Positions 42,632 to 53,707 of a stretch of DNA of 64,000 nt are shown piece after piece. Source of the DNA: Nigrospora sphaerica (taxonomy: Eukaryota; Ascomycota; Sordariomycetes; Amphisphaeriales; Apiosporaceae); contig JAGVVL010000022.1 in NCBI GenBank assembly GCA_018287875.1, positions 4,154,001 to 4,218,000 of the forward strand, read 5' to 3'. The notes below the pieces were generated by a model. The model had not been told where the DNA came from, searched no databases, and saw only the letters and a program-made list of their open reading frames with translations. The translations under genes and the position numbers were made by a program. Within the stretch, counting starts at the first letter, position 1, and every line of letters starts with the position of its first letter.

Positions 42632-44600
42632 TGTGGCGAGAGGAGGGGGTTACTGATGGGGTGAATAGAGTCGTGTTGTTCACAGTTACTTGAGATGCTT
42701 GGCTTGACGAGTAGTTCCTCGTTTTATAAGAGCCTCAACCATTGTATAGTCGCAGCATGCATACCGTGTGGGGCTTGCCACTATGGAAGAGAGTCAGCCG
42801 TCGGGTAAAAGTACCCATCCGTACGACCCTGAAAGTGACAGTCAGATGGTCCATAGACCCGCCTTCGGCAAGCCATCGCGGCCCCTTACCGATCAAGCCT
42901 CATCAATAGGGTGTTGGTTGGTCCCGTTGCAGCCTTACGGCTCGTTTCGGTATGCAATGCTGACCTGGGCCTGACAGAGATGACGGGGCGGATGACCCTG
43001 ACCCCTGTCGTCCCTGCAGCCGCCTGGGGTGCATTTAATGCCGCCCCGCGAGGTGCCCATCTCGCAAGCACGTGGCTAGGCAAGGAACGGTCTGGCATTT
43101 GTAGAATGGGATTCCTAACTTACCGTTCGCGGTCTTGGCTTTTCATAGTCGATCCATCGTACGGTTCTTGACCATACCTAACTGGCCCATGGGTAAACAT
43201 CCGAGACCCGCTTATCACGTCCGCATCCGCATTCGCACCTATCTTAGGGGCTTCAACGTCCGTCTCCCTAGTCACTCGCAATACGCTCTCAGGCTCTTAC
43301 GTGGCTGTAAATCTCGCCGTTGAACAATTGCTACTTCACAGTGATGCCAATTGCTTTTTGGTTGTCGAGCAGTAAGCTTGGGTGACCTAGTTGTCGTCGT
43401 GTGGTGTAGGACAGCTAATAAATAAAAGTGCGCACTCGACGCTGCCGGCAGGCAGACCCCCAAAGTCTCCCCCATCATTCAAAAACTATCAGTAGAGTTA
43501 TATGCTGTGCTTGTTTCTTCCCTGGCATGGGGCTGGGAGTTGATAGGTGAGTATGAAATCCATCAGTTGGGCGGCCACTTCAGATCGGCTGCAAGTTCTC
43601 GACCCCGGACTGTTAGCAGTATCCCCACTGACGATGGCATTTGAATCCTCTGTAATCCTTGAACTGTCTAGGGATTGGTCGGGGCGACAGCCCCCGACTG
43701 TCCGGTCGCGGCAGATCATCCTTGAACCGACGGGAAAACATGCCGACAGTCTAATCCTTGTGGAGGCAGTCATGTTGATCCTCACCGCCCCGCTAAGCTA
43801 GTCTGGGGGTTTTCAGCTCTAATTAAGGAGTTTTGTGGGGGCGGAGATGTTCTTCTGGGCTTTCATAGTTGCCAGCATTGACTTGATGCCGTGGAGGTTT
43901 CCGTGAGAAGTGGTAGCGCCGATCCAAGCCACTTCCATTCATGGGCATGGCATGTTATATTATTTGCCATCTCGGGGTATTTTGGTGATGAGATATAGCA
44001 GCGGACGAACTCTCTTTTACGTGTCTTAGTCGTTGGTAGACACGGCAGCGAACGGTGTCACTTCATCACCACTTAGAGGTATTGTTCGTAGTTCGGAACC
44101 ATCCATGAAAAATAAGCGGCGTGGCTAATCTACGGTATGACCCAACCAGTAAGCAGTTTAAATGAAGTTGAAGGTAACCAGAGGTTTGCCCGTGGTGCAA
44201 CTCTTCATTGCCCCCTTATAATTCTGTTCGGTGCTGCAATGCACTATTCAGCACTGACCCCCACTCGGCCTGGGAAATTTGGTTCCTGGCTTAGCTAATG
44301 TGCTACAGGGAATTCCCTCAGGGAAGGTACGTAGGGCTGCTGAAAGAACAGATTATAGTGTGTCACTAAAGAACAATGAATATTGTATAAGACATAACGG
44401 AAATGCTATATGGACCTCGTAACGCGAGAGTACTTAGTGGAATTTAACCGTGCATAATTATTCTAAGACCATGTACATACAGAATCCGGAATGGAAGTCA
44501 TATGTCGTGTCGAAATAATGCTTTACTCCAGTGATGACTGTGTAATCACTTACGCAATCACTTACGCGTCCTCTTCTTTGTATTACTAAGAGGATAAGGG
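42632..44600. other. Intergenic, transition to repeat-rich region
   Basis: The left end holds the ATP-grasp promoter. The rest has no recognised gene, and from about 44000 the base composition becomes AT-richer. Confidence 0.5.
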
Positions 44601-44690
44601 TTTAACGGGTATAAGTAAAGGCTGAATCTCCCCTCTTCGTGTATCTAGTCTGTCCTGAAGCAAGCAAGAAAAGCACACGAAATACACTCT

Positions 44691-44810
44691 CGTTCCTTTT
44701 GAAGAGAAGTTCCTTATTCTTCCGTGTTTCTTTATAGAAACGACCTCCGAGATCGAAAGAGCCCTTATAAAGGGTTGCTTCCTCTTCCGATCGAACCACC
44801 ACTTCCAACA
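44691..44810. repeat. Interspersed repeat D, copy 1
   Basis: About 120 bp similar to 55217-55340 in the same orientation. On the minus strand it starts TGTTGGAAGTGG and contains CTTTATAAGGGCTCTTTCG, a TATA-like phrase, so it may be part of an LTR. Directly abutted by repeat C at 44811. Confidence 0.6.
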
Positions 44811-44984
44811 GAGCTACAACTGAAGTCTTCTCGGTTGCAGACTTCTTATCTAAATCCCCAACGGAGGTCCGTACCGAGCGGTCTTAACAGAACTTTATCA
44901 CGGGACGACTAATCCGTAGCCAGTTTAGGATGTCTCAGAGGCTGCCCTGTGCCGATACGGTCTGTCACGGTCCACCCCGTGACA
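44811..44984. repeat. LTR-like family C, partial copy (174 bp)
   Basis: Nearly identical to 45249-45422. It lacks the left 115 bp of the full unit and abuts repeat D, as if truncated by that element's insertion. It ends in an inverted repeat with arms TGTCACGG and CCGTGACA (44963-44984). Confidence 0.75.
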
Positions 44985-45133
44985 CCTCGTATATTTCGGC
45001 TATAAGAGCGATATATAAGTAAAGACAGATACTTTTAATAGAGTGATTACTAGAGTCCTATTATAAAAGAAGAATAACGCTTTTAATAACTAACACCCTG
45101 TTGCTTTTTATTTAAAGACCCTTTAAAGTTTAG

Positions 45134-45422
45134 TGTCAAGGTGCGGTCAGGCAGGCAGGCAATGGAGTCGATTCAGGTTCTATGCTACAGGTCCAGGTTC
45201 CTATTCTGTTCGGTACAGGTCAGGCTAGCAGACAGGACGTAGCTTGGAGAGCTACAACTGAAGTCTTCTCGGTCGCAGACTTCTTATCTAAATCCCCAAC
45301 GGAGGTCCGTACTGAGCGGTCTTAATAGAACTCCATCACGGGACGACTAATCCGTAGCCAGTTTAGGATGTCTCAGAGGCTGCCCTATGCCGGTACGGTC
45401 TGTCACGGTCCACCCCGTGACA
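45134..45422. repeat. LTR-like family C, complete copy (289 bp)
   Basis: Begins TGTCAAGG and ends CCGTGACA, so the ends are TG...CA with a TGTCA/TGACA inverted repeat as in LTRs. The right end is itself a hairpin with arms TGTCACGG/CCGTGACA and 6-nt loop (45401-45422). Other copies: 44811-44984, 54809-55069, and one split by other insertions at 57331-57481 and 62514-62625. Flanks show no clear 5-bp duplication. Confidence 0.7.
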
Positions 45423-47051
45423 CGTGCCGTCGAACTTAACTGCACCGACCCCCTTCTCCAGCTCTTTCGGGAAAAGACTATATTAAAGCCGACCGACGGC
45501 ATTACCTAAACCCTCTCTAACGGAATCCTCTTAAGGAACAGCAAACTGGTAATTCCCGAATAAGACAATTTAAGAACGTATATCTTAAAAAACTTCTATT
45601 TACGTTTAATATCCGCGTATCCGGGATATAGTAAGCTCTATAAGCTAATGTAGAGCTAATACTGGTGGCTAGGATTATCTAAAGACGTTAACTATTTCGT
45701 GGCCAACTATCGAGTATACCGATTATTTAAAGTCCCCAAAGATAAGATATTAGGATTTCTTTATCCCTTTCTAATACCGCTTTGCTTATAGTAGTCGATT
45801 TAGATAAACTTTAAGACTATACTTAAAGATCGAAAGGGATTTAATAACCTCATTATTATAGTTTGCTTATTAAGTAAGAGGAGTTAGTGTATTCTCTATA
45901 CCTAATTAATAATAGCTAAAAATATTATTAAAATATACTATTATAATCTATATCGCGTCTTTAAACTACTATAGCAGATTAAGAGCAACTGTAGACCTTA
46001 ATTTGTCTTCCACTTCACTAATAAAGTCTTTAAGCTACTGGGTATCACTTAAAAACTAGGATTCTTTAACTACTCCTAGTTATAAGGGTAAGTGGAGTGT
46101 ATAAACTAGACTATCTAGTAACGGATTCTGCCTTACTTATTACACTTTTAAGATAACTAGTTGTCAGTGATTACAGCTTTAGACGGTATTTAAGCTAGCC
46201 TACTTTAAGACTCGATAAAACTATCTCTTTATAAAGTGGAGCGTGGTTTCCTTATACCGCTGCTATATTTTAAAGTTAACTAAACTTAAGATATTAGTAA
46301 GCTTCCAATAATAAAGTATCTTAAATAATAAGATACGTAAAAGATTATAAAAACGCTCTATTAATATATAGAAGCAATATAATAATAAGCTACTTTATCT
46401 TAACACTGTATATATAACTAGGCTAATAAGTCGCGATGTAAGCTAGACTTTAAGGTCGGGGATAAGGTAATTATCTTTAAATAGATATAAACGACGGACT
46501 AACCTGGCGACGCCTTAACGTTCCCTTTAACATAGTAATATTATACTATTAAAGGGATAAGAGGATACTTTTATAAACTCGACACGCCGCTAGATTAAAA
46601 GGGCACGAACGTGTTTCACGCTAATCGCTTTCGGCAATTCTAAGACGACCCTCTCCCGGGATAATAGGCCGAGAATCCAGAGCGCGAAATTATGAATCCT
46701 TTATTAAACGAAGAATAAGAGGTAGACCGAGTGCTGTCCTCTTAGCTGCACTATAGAAAACTTCAATACTAGGTATATTAAAAAGGTTAGGACCTGGATA
46801 TAATGTGGTATAACGCAGAGTTATTTAAAAATAACGCTACACTTCTTTAGAAATACTATAAAGAGTATTTAGATAATATAGGACCGCCGAAGCAACTGGC
46901 TTTATAGCTTAACGCTGTAGCTAATAATAAGATCGACCCACCTCACGCTGACAATAACTCTCCGGCTTTAACAAACCGAACGAGAAAGAGAATTACCCAG
47001 AAGAAGTAACCGAAACTTGCAGATAAGTTTCATTTCTTAAGGGGGGGGTAA
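45423..47051 (+). pseudogene. RIP-degraded Ty3/gypsy chromovirus integrase and chromodomain
   Basis: AT-rich sequence with many stops, yet one frame keeps integrase and chromodomain landmarks. From 45663 it reads WWLGLSKDVNYFVANYRV, the integrase zinc-binding region with the expected Cys residues changed to Tyr. Downstream in the same phase, about 46720-46880, is a chromodomain (KLQY, KG-stop-DLD, MWYNAELFKN, IGPPKQLAL) with TGG-to-TAG at a conserved Trp. The frame ends at TAA 47007-47009, followed by a G-run polypurine tract (about 47038-47050) and the LTR at 47052. Gag, protease and most of reverse transcriptase are missing on the left. Mutation style is that of RIP. Confidence 0.8.
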
Positions 47052-47267
47052 TATTACAGCATAAGTATATAGGTACAAGGGCATGGCAACGTATAGACGA
47101 CTTACCGCTGCCTGGCGGTACGTACCGCCGCTGGCTGGATATATTCCTGCCAAACAGTGACTGAGAGGAGCCTGTTCCTCCTCTTCTTTTCCTCTTCACC
47201 TGTAGTTTTCGCATCTCAATAGAACCCTTGGGTCATCAACAGATCCCTCGTTCCTTGAACCGTGACA
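47052..47267 (+). repeat. LTR family A, 3' LTR of the gypsy remnant (216 bp)
   Basis: Starts TATTACAGC (TGTTACGGC in the other copy) right after a polypurine tract and ends CCGTGACA. A 216-bp copy in opposite orientation lies at 63373-63588. A fragment of its right end appears at about 47838-47893. Confidence 0.8.
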
Positions 47268-47352
47268 ACTACTGCACCTACAGACAGATTTCCTTTGTTT
47301 CCTTCTAATGGATAACTTGAACCTCGCTTTCCACGATCTCTGCAGTGCGACA

Positions 47353-47540
47353 GATCCTTAGTACTATCATGGTCGAGCGTGGATGCTGTTTAGCGTTGAC
47401 ACCGGTGTTTCGATTTCCATGTCGTCTATCTCTTAGTGGGTTCTGCTGCGGGCTCTGCCAGTGCTTCTAGTACGGCAGCTGGTTGCTCGACGCTTCCGCG
47501 GCTGTACTATCTGCCAGTCCTCGGATGTTGGCTTAGGGGG
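47353..47540 (-). mobile_element. LINE fragment (ORF1/ORF2 junction)
   Basis: 188 bp matching the end of ORF1 and start of ORF2 of the LINE copies, truncated on both sides. It keeps the ATGA overlap (CAT at about 47368-47370 on the plus strand). Isolated from any other LINE sequence. Confidence 0.8.
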
Positions 47541-48100
47541 AATTCCACTAGATAAGGGTGGCTGTGTGTATCTGCGTGAGGAGAAACGCAATCACTACCA
47601 CTGCGGCATCTTGCCAAGCGCTGACCGGGCTCATAACTGTCGCACTGGAGGGGGCGTGGCAAGCGAAAGGTTCGAGGTTGTCCATTAGAAAAGACAAAGG
47701 AAAGGGCCAGAGATGGCGGTCTATGTACTCATAGCTGGGGAGGACCCCCCTCATGCTCCACTGGTTCTGAGTAAGTCCCTGTAGCTCCTCGCGTGACCTG
47801 AAAGGCGAATCTGGTGATAGCCTCATGTTGCCACAGCAGCTCAATAGAACCTTTGGGTCATTACTAGATTCCTCGTTCCTTAAACCGCGACACCTTACAC
47901 GTTGGGAAACCGCATGCTTAAAAATATGTGGATATCCTGACGGACATCCGTAAAACCGTTTCATGCGTCTCCTCTTGATCGTCTCCCATTTTGGTCTTGT
48001 CCGCATAACATCCATCTCGACATCGCTAACAGCTATGCAGCTATCCAATTACCCGCCCCCACCCACCCCCAAAAGCTTAAATACGGTGTAGAATCCAGTT
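47541..48100. other. Repeat debris downstream of the P450 gene
   Basis: No gene recognised. Contains an LTR family A fragment at about 47838-47893 and then the P450 3' region. Confidence 0.5.
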
Positions 48101-49743
48101 TCACGCCTTCTCACGACGTATTTTAAGATTTACGTACAGGGGTGGCTTCTCCCAGAGCAGGAAAACGTTCAGATTGGAGTGCCAATCCTCGCTGCGCTCG
48201 TTTAGGGTGACGTCAAAATTGAAAATCATTCGGGCTAGGATGATACGCATCTCAGCGTAGGCCAAGCTATTAGTTCCTTGTTAGCCTCTCGTCCCTCTGT
48301 AGGCGTGGAGATTCGTGATTTCGCCAACTTACTTCTTGCCGATGCAGTCACGGGCGCCATAGGAGAAGGGATGGAAAGCCTCCATCTGATCGTTCATAAA
48401 GCGGGAGCCTTCTAGGAACCGCTCGGGAATGAACTTATCAGCCATAGTAAAGTTTTCCGGGTTGCGATACATGGCCCATTGGGAAATTGTGAGGGTGGTC
48501 TGTTCGTATTCATGTGGTGGTCAGAACGCTTTTGTCGAACAATTAACGCCGGGGGTGGGGCAGGATTTACTTCACCAGGAACAATGTATCCGCAGATATC
48601 TTGAGCCTCCGATGCTGTTTGGCGTGGTGGGTTCATAGGCACGGCCGGGAAAAGACGTAGTGTCTCGTTAAGCACGGCAAGCATGTAAGTGAGGCCTTGG
48701 ACTCGTGTTATGTCGATCTCGCTCTCGGTGGAGAAATGGGCGTCCACCTCGGCGCGTAATTTAGCCATGACTTCCGGGTGCTTACACAGGAGATAAGTCA
48801 CAAAGGTCAGCACGGTGGCCGTCGTCTCGGAACCGGCAGTGATAAGCGTGTTAGCGTTGGTGTGGATCTCATCCATGGTGAGGGAGCCCTTCTCCCTATT
48901 CATCATCGAGTCCATAAAGTCGGCACGTTGCGTTGGGAGGCTCATACGCTTGGCGACCTTGGCCTTGGTGAGCTCCTGCCGCTCATAGATTTTGTGAGCG
49001 GCTGATGGGAACAGCTTGAGGATCCAGGTGTCTATGTTGGGAATAGAATATCGTAAAGCCGAAAGTATGATACTTTGCCGCATCGAATCGAAAATCAAGG
49101 CAACCCAGGGATGCAAATCTGAGCTCTCTAAACACGCAAAAGATTCGCCGAAGGTGAGATCTCCGATGAGGTCAAAGGTTGTGTAGTTATACCACGACAT
49201 AATATCGACTGGGCCACGCGCTGCCGATTCCTTCATCCTGTCGAAGAAGGCGTTAATGTACTTCTGGATCAGAGCTTGTTGTTCAATCATGCGCTTTGCT
49301 GAGAATGCGTGACTAAGAACGCGTCGGTTACGGCTGTGCGTTTCGCGGTCGCCACCAATAAGACCGTTCAGACTGTCAGAAAAGGGTATTGGGTCTTTGC
49401 CATTCTCTGCCTGACCATACTTCCGGTGGCCCATAATCTCTTTCCACGCATCGGATCTAGCGTACGATAACTCGCTAGGCGAAACTCTCACAATACCTCC
49501 ATACTGACGATGAAGCTTAAGTAGATTCTGATGGTGTTGCCCTGAGCTGATGCTAAAAGTATTGGGGAGACGGTAGGCAGCCCATAGCTTGGGCCCTGGA
49601 TAATGACGTAGCGGGTGGAAGAGAAGGTTGTAAAGCGGCTTGAGAACAAGCTGGTAAGCCGCAAAGAATACGACGGCAGCTGCTGCCGCAGCTCCGCCAA
49701 GCTGGCTTGGGGGCCTGTCAGCAAGAGGGATCGAGGCAGTCAT
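48101..49743 (-). CDS. Cytochrome P450 (CYP65/isotrichodermin C-15 hydroxylase-like)
   Basis: Minus-strand exons 49743-48571, 48499-48333 and 48266-48101 give 501 residues; introns are 71 and 66 nt. ATG at 49741-49743. The N-terminal anchor (about 15-45) is Ala-rich. The I-helix is AGSETT (303-308), ExxR is ETLR (360-363), and the heme loop FSYGARDCIGKN has ligand Cys443. The last intron splits the Asn codon in CIGKN-LAYAEMR; the TAG acceptor at 48267-48269 is chosen because the nearer AAG acceptor would give a stop. From memory the closest family is the trichothecene-type hydroxylases (CYP65), but those act in many pathways, so the substrate is open. It is intact although flanked by degraded repeats. 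A perfect-length tandem duplication lies upstream. Confidence 0.9.
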
Positions 49744-49931
49744 ATTCGAAGAGATGTGAAGAGTTTGGTACTGGATTAGGAAGAGTATTCTGCGTTGACA
49801 AGAATGCAAGCTCTAGACCATCGGTGCAGACCATATTATATAGTTTGATTCTGAACAATGCACAGCACCCCTGAAATATTGGCGACCATGCATCGGGCAT
49901 CAGAAGAGTTGTACATCCGGCCGGTCGCCCA
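49744..49931. other. Proximal upstream region of the CYP65-like gene
   Basis: Probably core promoter and leader; no specific element claimed. Confidence 0.4.
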
Positions 49932-50151
49932 AATCGGGGTCGTAGAATCTCCCGACTCCGGTGCTGCCAACCAGATCAGCATAGCGGATCTACAAGCTGT
50001 CTGCACCAATTTTCGTCAGCGCGGAATAAAAACGGATCCGTAATCGGGGTCGTAGAATCTCCCGACTCCGGTGCTGCCAACCAGATCAGCATAGCGGATC
50101 TACAAGCTGTCTGCACCAATTTTCGTCAGTGTGGAATAAAAACGGATCCGT
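49932..50151. repeat. 110-bp tandem duplication upstream of the P450
   Basis: Two head-to-tail copies, 49932-50041 and 50042-50151. The only differences I see are two C-to-T changes (CAGCGCGG versus CAGTGTGG). The unit begins AATCGGGGTCG and contains several CGG/CCG triplets, the core recognised by Zn2Cys6 regulators. It lies 190-410 bp upstream of the P450 ATG. Confidence 0.9.
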
Positions 50152-51535
50152 AATTGCCCTCACAGCAACTGCGCCTCACATGCCACAGTTAGGCTAGAAT
50201 GTACTGATCTACATGCCTGACACGAAAAGGTAAGGGACCCGGTGGTTACCGAATCCTGCTCTCATTAGGCCTGTGTACTTCTCACAATATCCAGTTTAGC
50301 AGGACAGACTGTTGCCTCCCCGGTGGTCGGCACGCATCAATCACCTGCGACTGTGATGCAGCACAACTCGCATGTATCAGCTGGAGGGGGAGCACTTTTC
50401 GGTACGCAGTATTCTATGTCCCGATTTGGCGGTAAAGGGATGGTACTGGTAGCAGATATTAAGCTAGGGGGTCGATCAAGGGACAGGCCCATCAAACCGC
50501 CACACATCTGGCAACAGTTTAAGGTGTTTCTTTTTTACTTTAACACCGAATATATTAATCACCTACGGTTACATTTATTTAAAATTCATATTATTCCAAA
50601 TGTCATATTCTGTTCTTTTATTTAATATCTATTATTATAAATGAACTGCAGTTAACTGCCGCTCTCCTCTAAGTCTATTAAGAAAATTCTACCCAGTCTG
50701 TTGCTAAGCAATACAGAGTCTTTAGACATTACCTCACGTCTTGTTTCGAGGGTACGCCTCTTAAACGCACTACTTAAAGGTATTGTTAAGCCCTTAATAA
50801 GGTTTATAAGTACTAGCTAGTCCAGTGGGTATTGCTTTAAGCTAGACTTAGCTAGGCTCCTTAATATAACCGCTTTAAGCTCTTTATATAGTCAATTATC
50901 TATTAGTCTAGCAGCAGCCACATTATTGGAGATAAGTGGCATCGCTGTTTTTTTAGGCGCTGGCTGTAGCTGAAGACCATGCTCTTAGGGAAAATGGATT
51001 TTCAGCGCGTTAACGGCGCCACACGCGAAAACATCAAGTTCTTTTTAAGGCTGAACAAGGAGCACATCCTGTCACGGTGGGGCCTCCCGGGAGCATTCGG
51101 GCGCACTACCGCTGCGCTAGCGGGCGCAAAAGACTAGGATGCAGAACCGGAAGGGTCTGCACTGCTCTCACATATAAGGGTTCAGGTCAAGTCAGGTCGT
51201 AGCGGCTGTCACGGGCCTCGCCCCGTGACACATCCGCGATATCCTTTAAGAGCACATATAGAACTTTAATGAGGTTAAAGCTTAGATTAGCCTTGAAGAC
51301 TGCCTTTTTATTATCTAACCGTCTGCTTTTATAAAGGTCTTCACTTTGAACACCACAAGAGGTAAGTGGACGACGTCTTTAAAGTCTGTCTTTATAGTTA
51401 GCTGAGCTCTATCTCCCTTAGTTATTTTTAAAGAGAGGCAAGTTTAATAGTAATGATTTACTATGTAATTAAACAATGAAGACTTTATAAACTAGCAATT
51501 TAAAGCTTTAAAAACGGGTTAGATTTCTAATTTAA
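50152..51535. other. AT-rich repeat-derived stretch
   Basis: No gene recognised. From about 50500 strongly AT-rich and probably RIP-affected. Contains a perfect 9-bp-arm hairpin (TGTCACGGG/CCCGTGACA) at 51207-51230, related to the ends of family C. Confidence 0.5.
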
Positions 51536-51865
51536 TGTTACAGGTTGGGACCTGGGAGATAGGCTCAGGCGCACCTGGCCTGAGCGTCTCACGAACCCCT
51601 CATATGAGGCTCCGAGTAGGTCTCTCCATTCGAACGCCAGGCTAGTGGTCAAGACCTAGGAGGGGGGAGCTGAGCAGCGATCCGAACGTTCCGATCCGAA
51701 CGTTCCGGTCCGAACGTTCCTATCCGAACGTTCCGGTCCAGTCTCGCAAGATTTAACGAGACGCTGCGCCCGGCCTCCTGAAGACGGTTCTCTTCTCTCT
51801 TTTCCATCTAGAAAATAAACAGCATTTGGCCCCTTCGATAGTGCTTCAAGGCTCAGCCTCTCACA
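51536..51865. repeat. LTR family B copy 1 (330 bp)
   Basis: Starts TGTTACAGG and ends CTCTCACA. Contains about four tandem 14-bp units of the form gatccgaacgttcc near 51688-51745. Related copy at 53406-53707. Flanks atttaa/acttaa are near-identical and may be an aged target duplication. Confidence 0.8.
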
Positions 51866-52391
51866 ACTTAAAGCGTTCTACAGCTGCTAGAGAACTCTCT
51901 ATTATTAAAGATGTCCGCTATAAATATTAAAACCCTTAGGTTTTTAAGGTAAATATAGCATATCTATTGCAAATTATATATAGTTAACTTAGTATATAGT
52001 AATGCTATTTTATGCTAGGTCTTTAAGAAAACTAGCAAGGCCTTAAACTTTATAAACGCCAAGATCTCTAGCTTTAAGTATAAACGCAACTAATTAGCTG
52101 CTATGCTAGAAAACTGCTTAAAAGCGATTAGTGACTATACTAGACACCTACAAAGTTAAAAAGGACTTGGCAACACTTGGTAGTAAGGCTAGTGTAGTCA
52201 TTACGTAGTCGCTATCGATTGCGTTAAGAAGTTCGGTTGTAAAAAGCATTTCTAATATAGAGAAGAAGATAACCGTCTCTTTGAGGTAATCGGTTTGTCT
52301 GTATCTATTGTGGTTATTAAGATAATTAGTTTTGTTTGCTTTAATATTACATAGCGATGTCTTGAAACGCGTGGCGGTTTAATGGTGTAAA

Positions 52392-52484
52392 GGATGGCAA
52401 GAGGTAACCACTTGCCCACAATACCCAAAAGGCTAGCAATGTCTCCACTTATGGAGACGCACCCCTCCAATCCAGACCTATATG
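52392..52484 (-). repeat. Repeat Z copy 1 (93 bp)
   Basis: Reverse complement of 54424-54517. On its own strand it contains TGGGCAAGTGGTTACC, similar to a tRNA/pol III A-box. Confidence 0.7.
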
Positions 52485-52776
52485 GACATAGCGGGCCAGA
52501 CGCAGCTGCAATCCTTACAACTATGTCACCCTCCCGCAGAGGGCTCGTCCCCGAGCCTCGCATGCACGCAATGCGTCAGCACCGAGTACACGGCGGTCCG
52601 ACATATAGTCTGTTAAGCCTCCAGGGAAGCAGTGCGCTTAACTTCGCGACACCCTGAACCCTGTACGACCCCGACGAAAGTGCTCAGAGGCCCCCGAATC
52701 GCCAACACGGAGACTCGAACTCGGAACCGACGCGACACTCGCGCCAGCCAGCCAGGGCATGTCACCAGTAGGGAAG

Positions 52777-52838
52777 ATAAGTGGAGACGTTGCTAGCCTT
52801 TTGGGCATTGTGGGCGAGTCGTTACCTCCTGCCATCTC
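52777..52838 (+). repeat. Repeat Z copy 2, partial
   Basis: Plus-oriented, sharing ATAAGTGGAGAC and GCTAGCCTTTTGGGC with the other copies; forms an inverted pair with 52392-52484. Confidence 0.7.
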
Positions 52839-53405
52839 TTACAAATGGGCCTGTCCTTTGATCGACTCCCTAGCTTAAAGAAGGACCGATTTAGGTGGGT
52901 CGACCATGATTAAGTTCTAAGCGCACAGGCTAAGAGAATAGACGAGAGGCAGAAAAATAAGATATTTCCGCTGACTCAGCGGAAACCTCGCTGGCAAGTG
53001 GAGCCGGATTCTTATAGCGCCTACGCAATCTTTCCGCTGAGTTAGCGGCCAGCATACGTGGCGTCCAAAAAGGGAGACGATGGATATAGCCGAGGTTCAT
53101 AAACCCCTACGCTCTCGCGGCGGAGTGGTGGGAGGGACTCTACCTTTTACAGCGGAGGGGTTTCGGCGTACCTAAGCTGGGCAGCCCTGGTTCGGTCGTT
53201 GGGATGCCTCAACTAAGAGGACGTAGCCACTACAAACGCGTCCTAGCCCTAGCTTGCCGAAGGAGATGACTTTTTGCTTTACGATAAGTCGGATGACTCC
53301 GGCGGCTTAGTGGTAGCCGTAAGGCATAATGTACGCTGTTGAAGTAAGCTTGAGAGGCGCCGCAGCCCTCGGCTTAAGGGAAAGAAAGTCCGTGACGGTG
53401 GTAAA

Positions 53406-53707
53406 TGTTACAGGTTGGGACCTGGGAGATAGGCTCAGGCGCACCTGGCCTAAGCGTCTCACAAACCCCTCATATAAGGCTCTGAGTAGGTCTCTCCATT
53501 CGGACGCCAGGCTAGTGGTCAAGACCTAGGAGGGGGGAGCTGAGCAGCGATCCAAACGTTCCAATCCGAACGTTCCGGTCCGGTCTCGCAAGGCTTCATA
53601 AGACGCTGCGCCCGGCATCCTGAGGTCGATTCTCTTCTCTCTTCCCTATCTAGAAAATAAACAGCATTTAGCCCCTTTAACAGTGCTTCAAGGCTCAGCC
53701 TCTCACA
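53406..53707. repeat. LTR family B copy 2 (302 bp), apparently solo
   Basis: TGTTACAGG...CTCACA flanked by an exact 5-bp duplication GTAAA (53401-53405 and 53708-53712), so it inserted on its own or collapsed to a solo LTR. It has two 14-bp tandem units instead of four, which exactly accounts for the 28-bp length difference from copy 1. Confidence 0.85.

Larger units (their letters stand above)
51866..53405. other. AT-rich spacer with repeat Z pair
   Basis: Between the two family B LTRs. No gag or pol coding recognised, so a single two-LTR element is not supported. Holds two copies of repeat Z in opposite orientation and a short tRNA B-box-like phrase near 52712. Confidence 0.5.

Noticed and set aside
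41141..42664. Plus-strand open frame of about 500 codons
   Set aside because: Antisense to the ATP-grasp gene; low-complexity His/Arg/Leu composition caused by high GC3, with no motifs.
44602..44808. Minus-strand frame starting MEVVVRSEEE
   Set aside because: Lies in repeat D, whose second copy does not keep the frame; looks like LTR leader, not a gene.
52700..52790. Possible tRNA on the minus strand (GAGTTCGAGTCTC resembles a B-box)
   Set aside because: T-stem does not pair properly and no acceptor or anticodon arms can be drawn.
51536..53707. A single LTR retrotransposon made of the two family B repeats
   Set aside because: Copy 2 has its own perfect 5-bp duplication and the interval has no retroelement coding.
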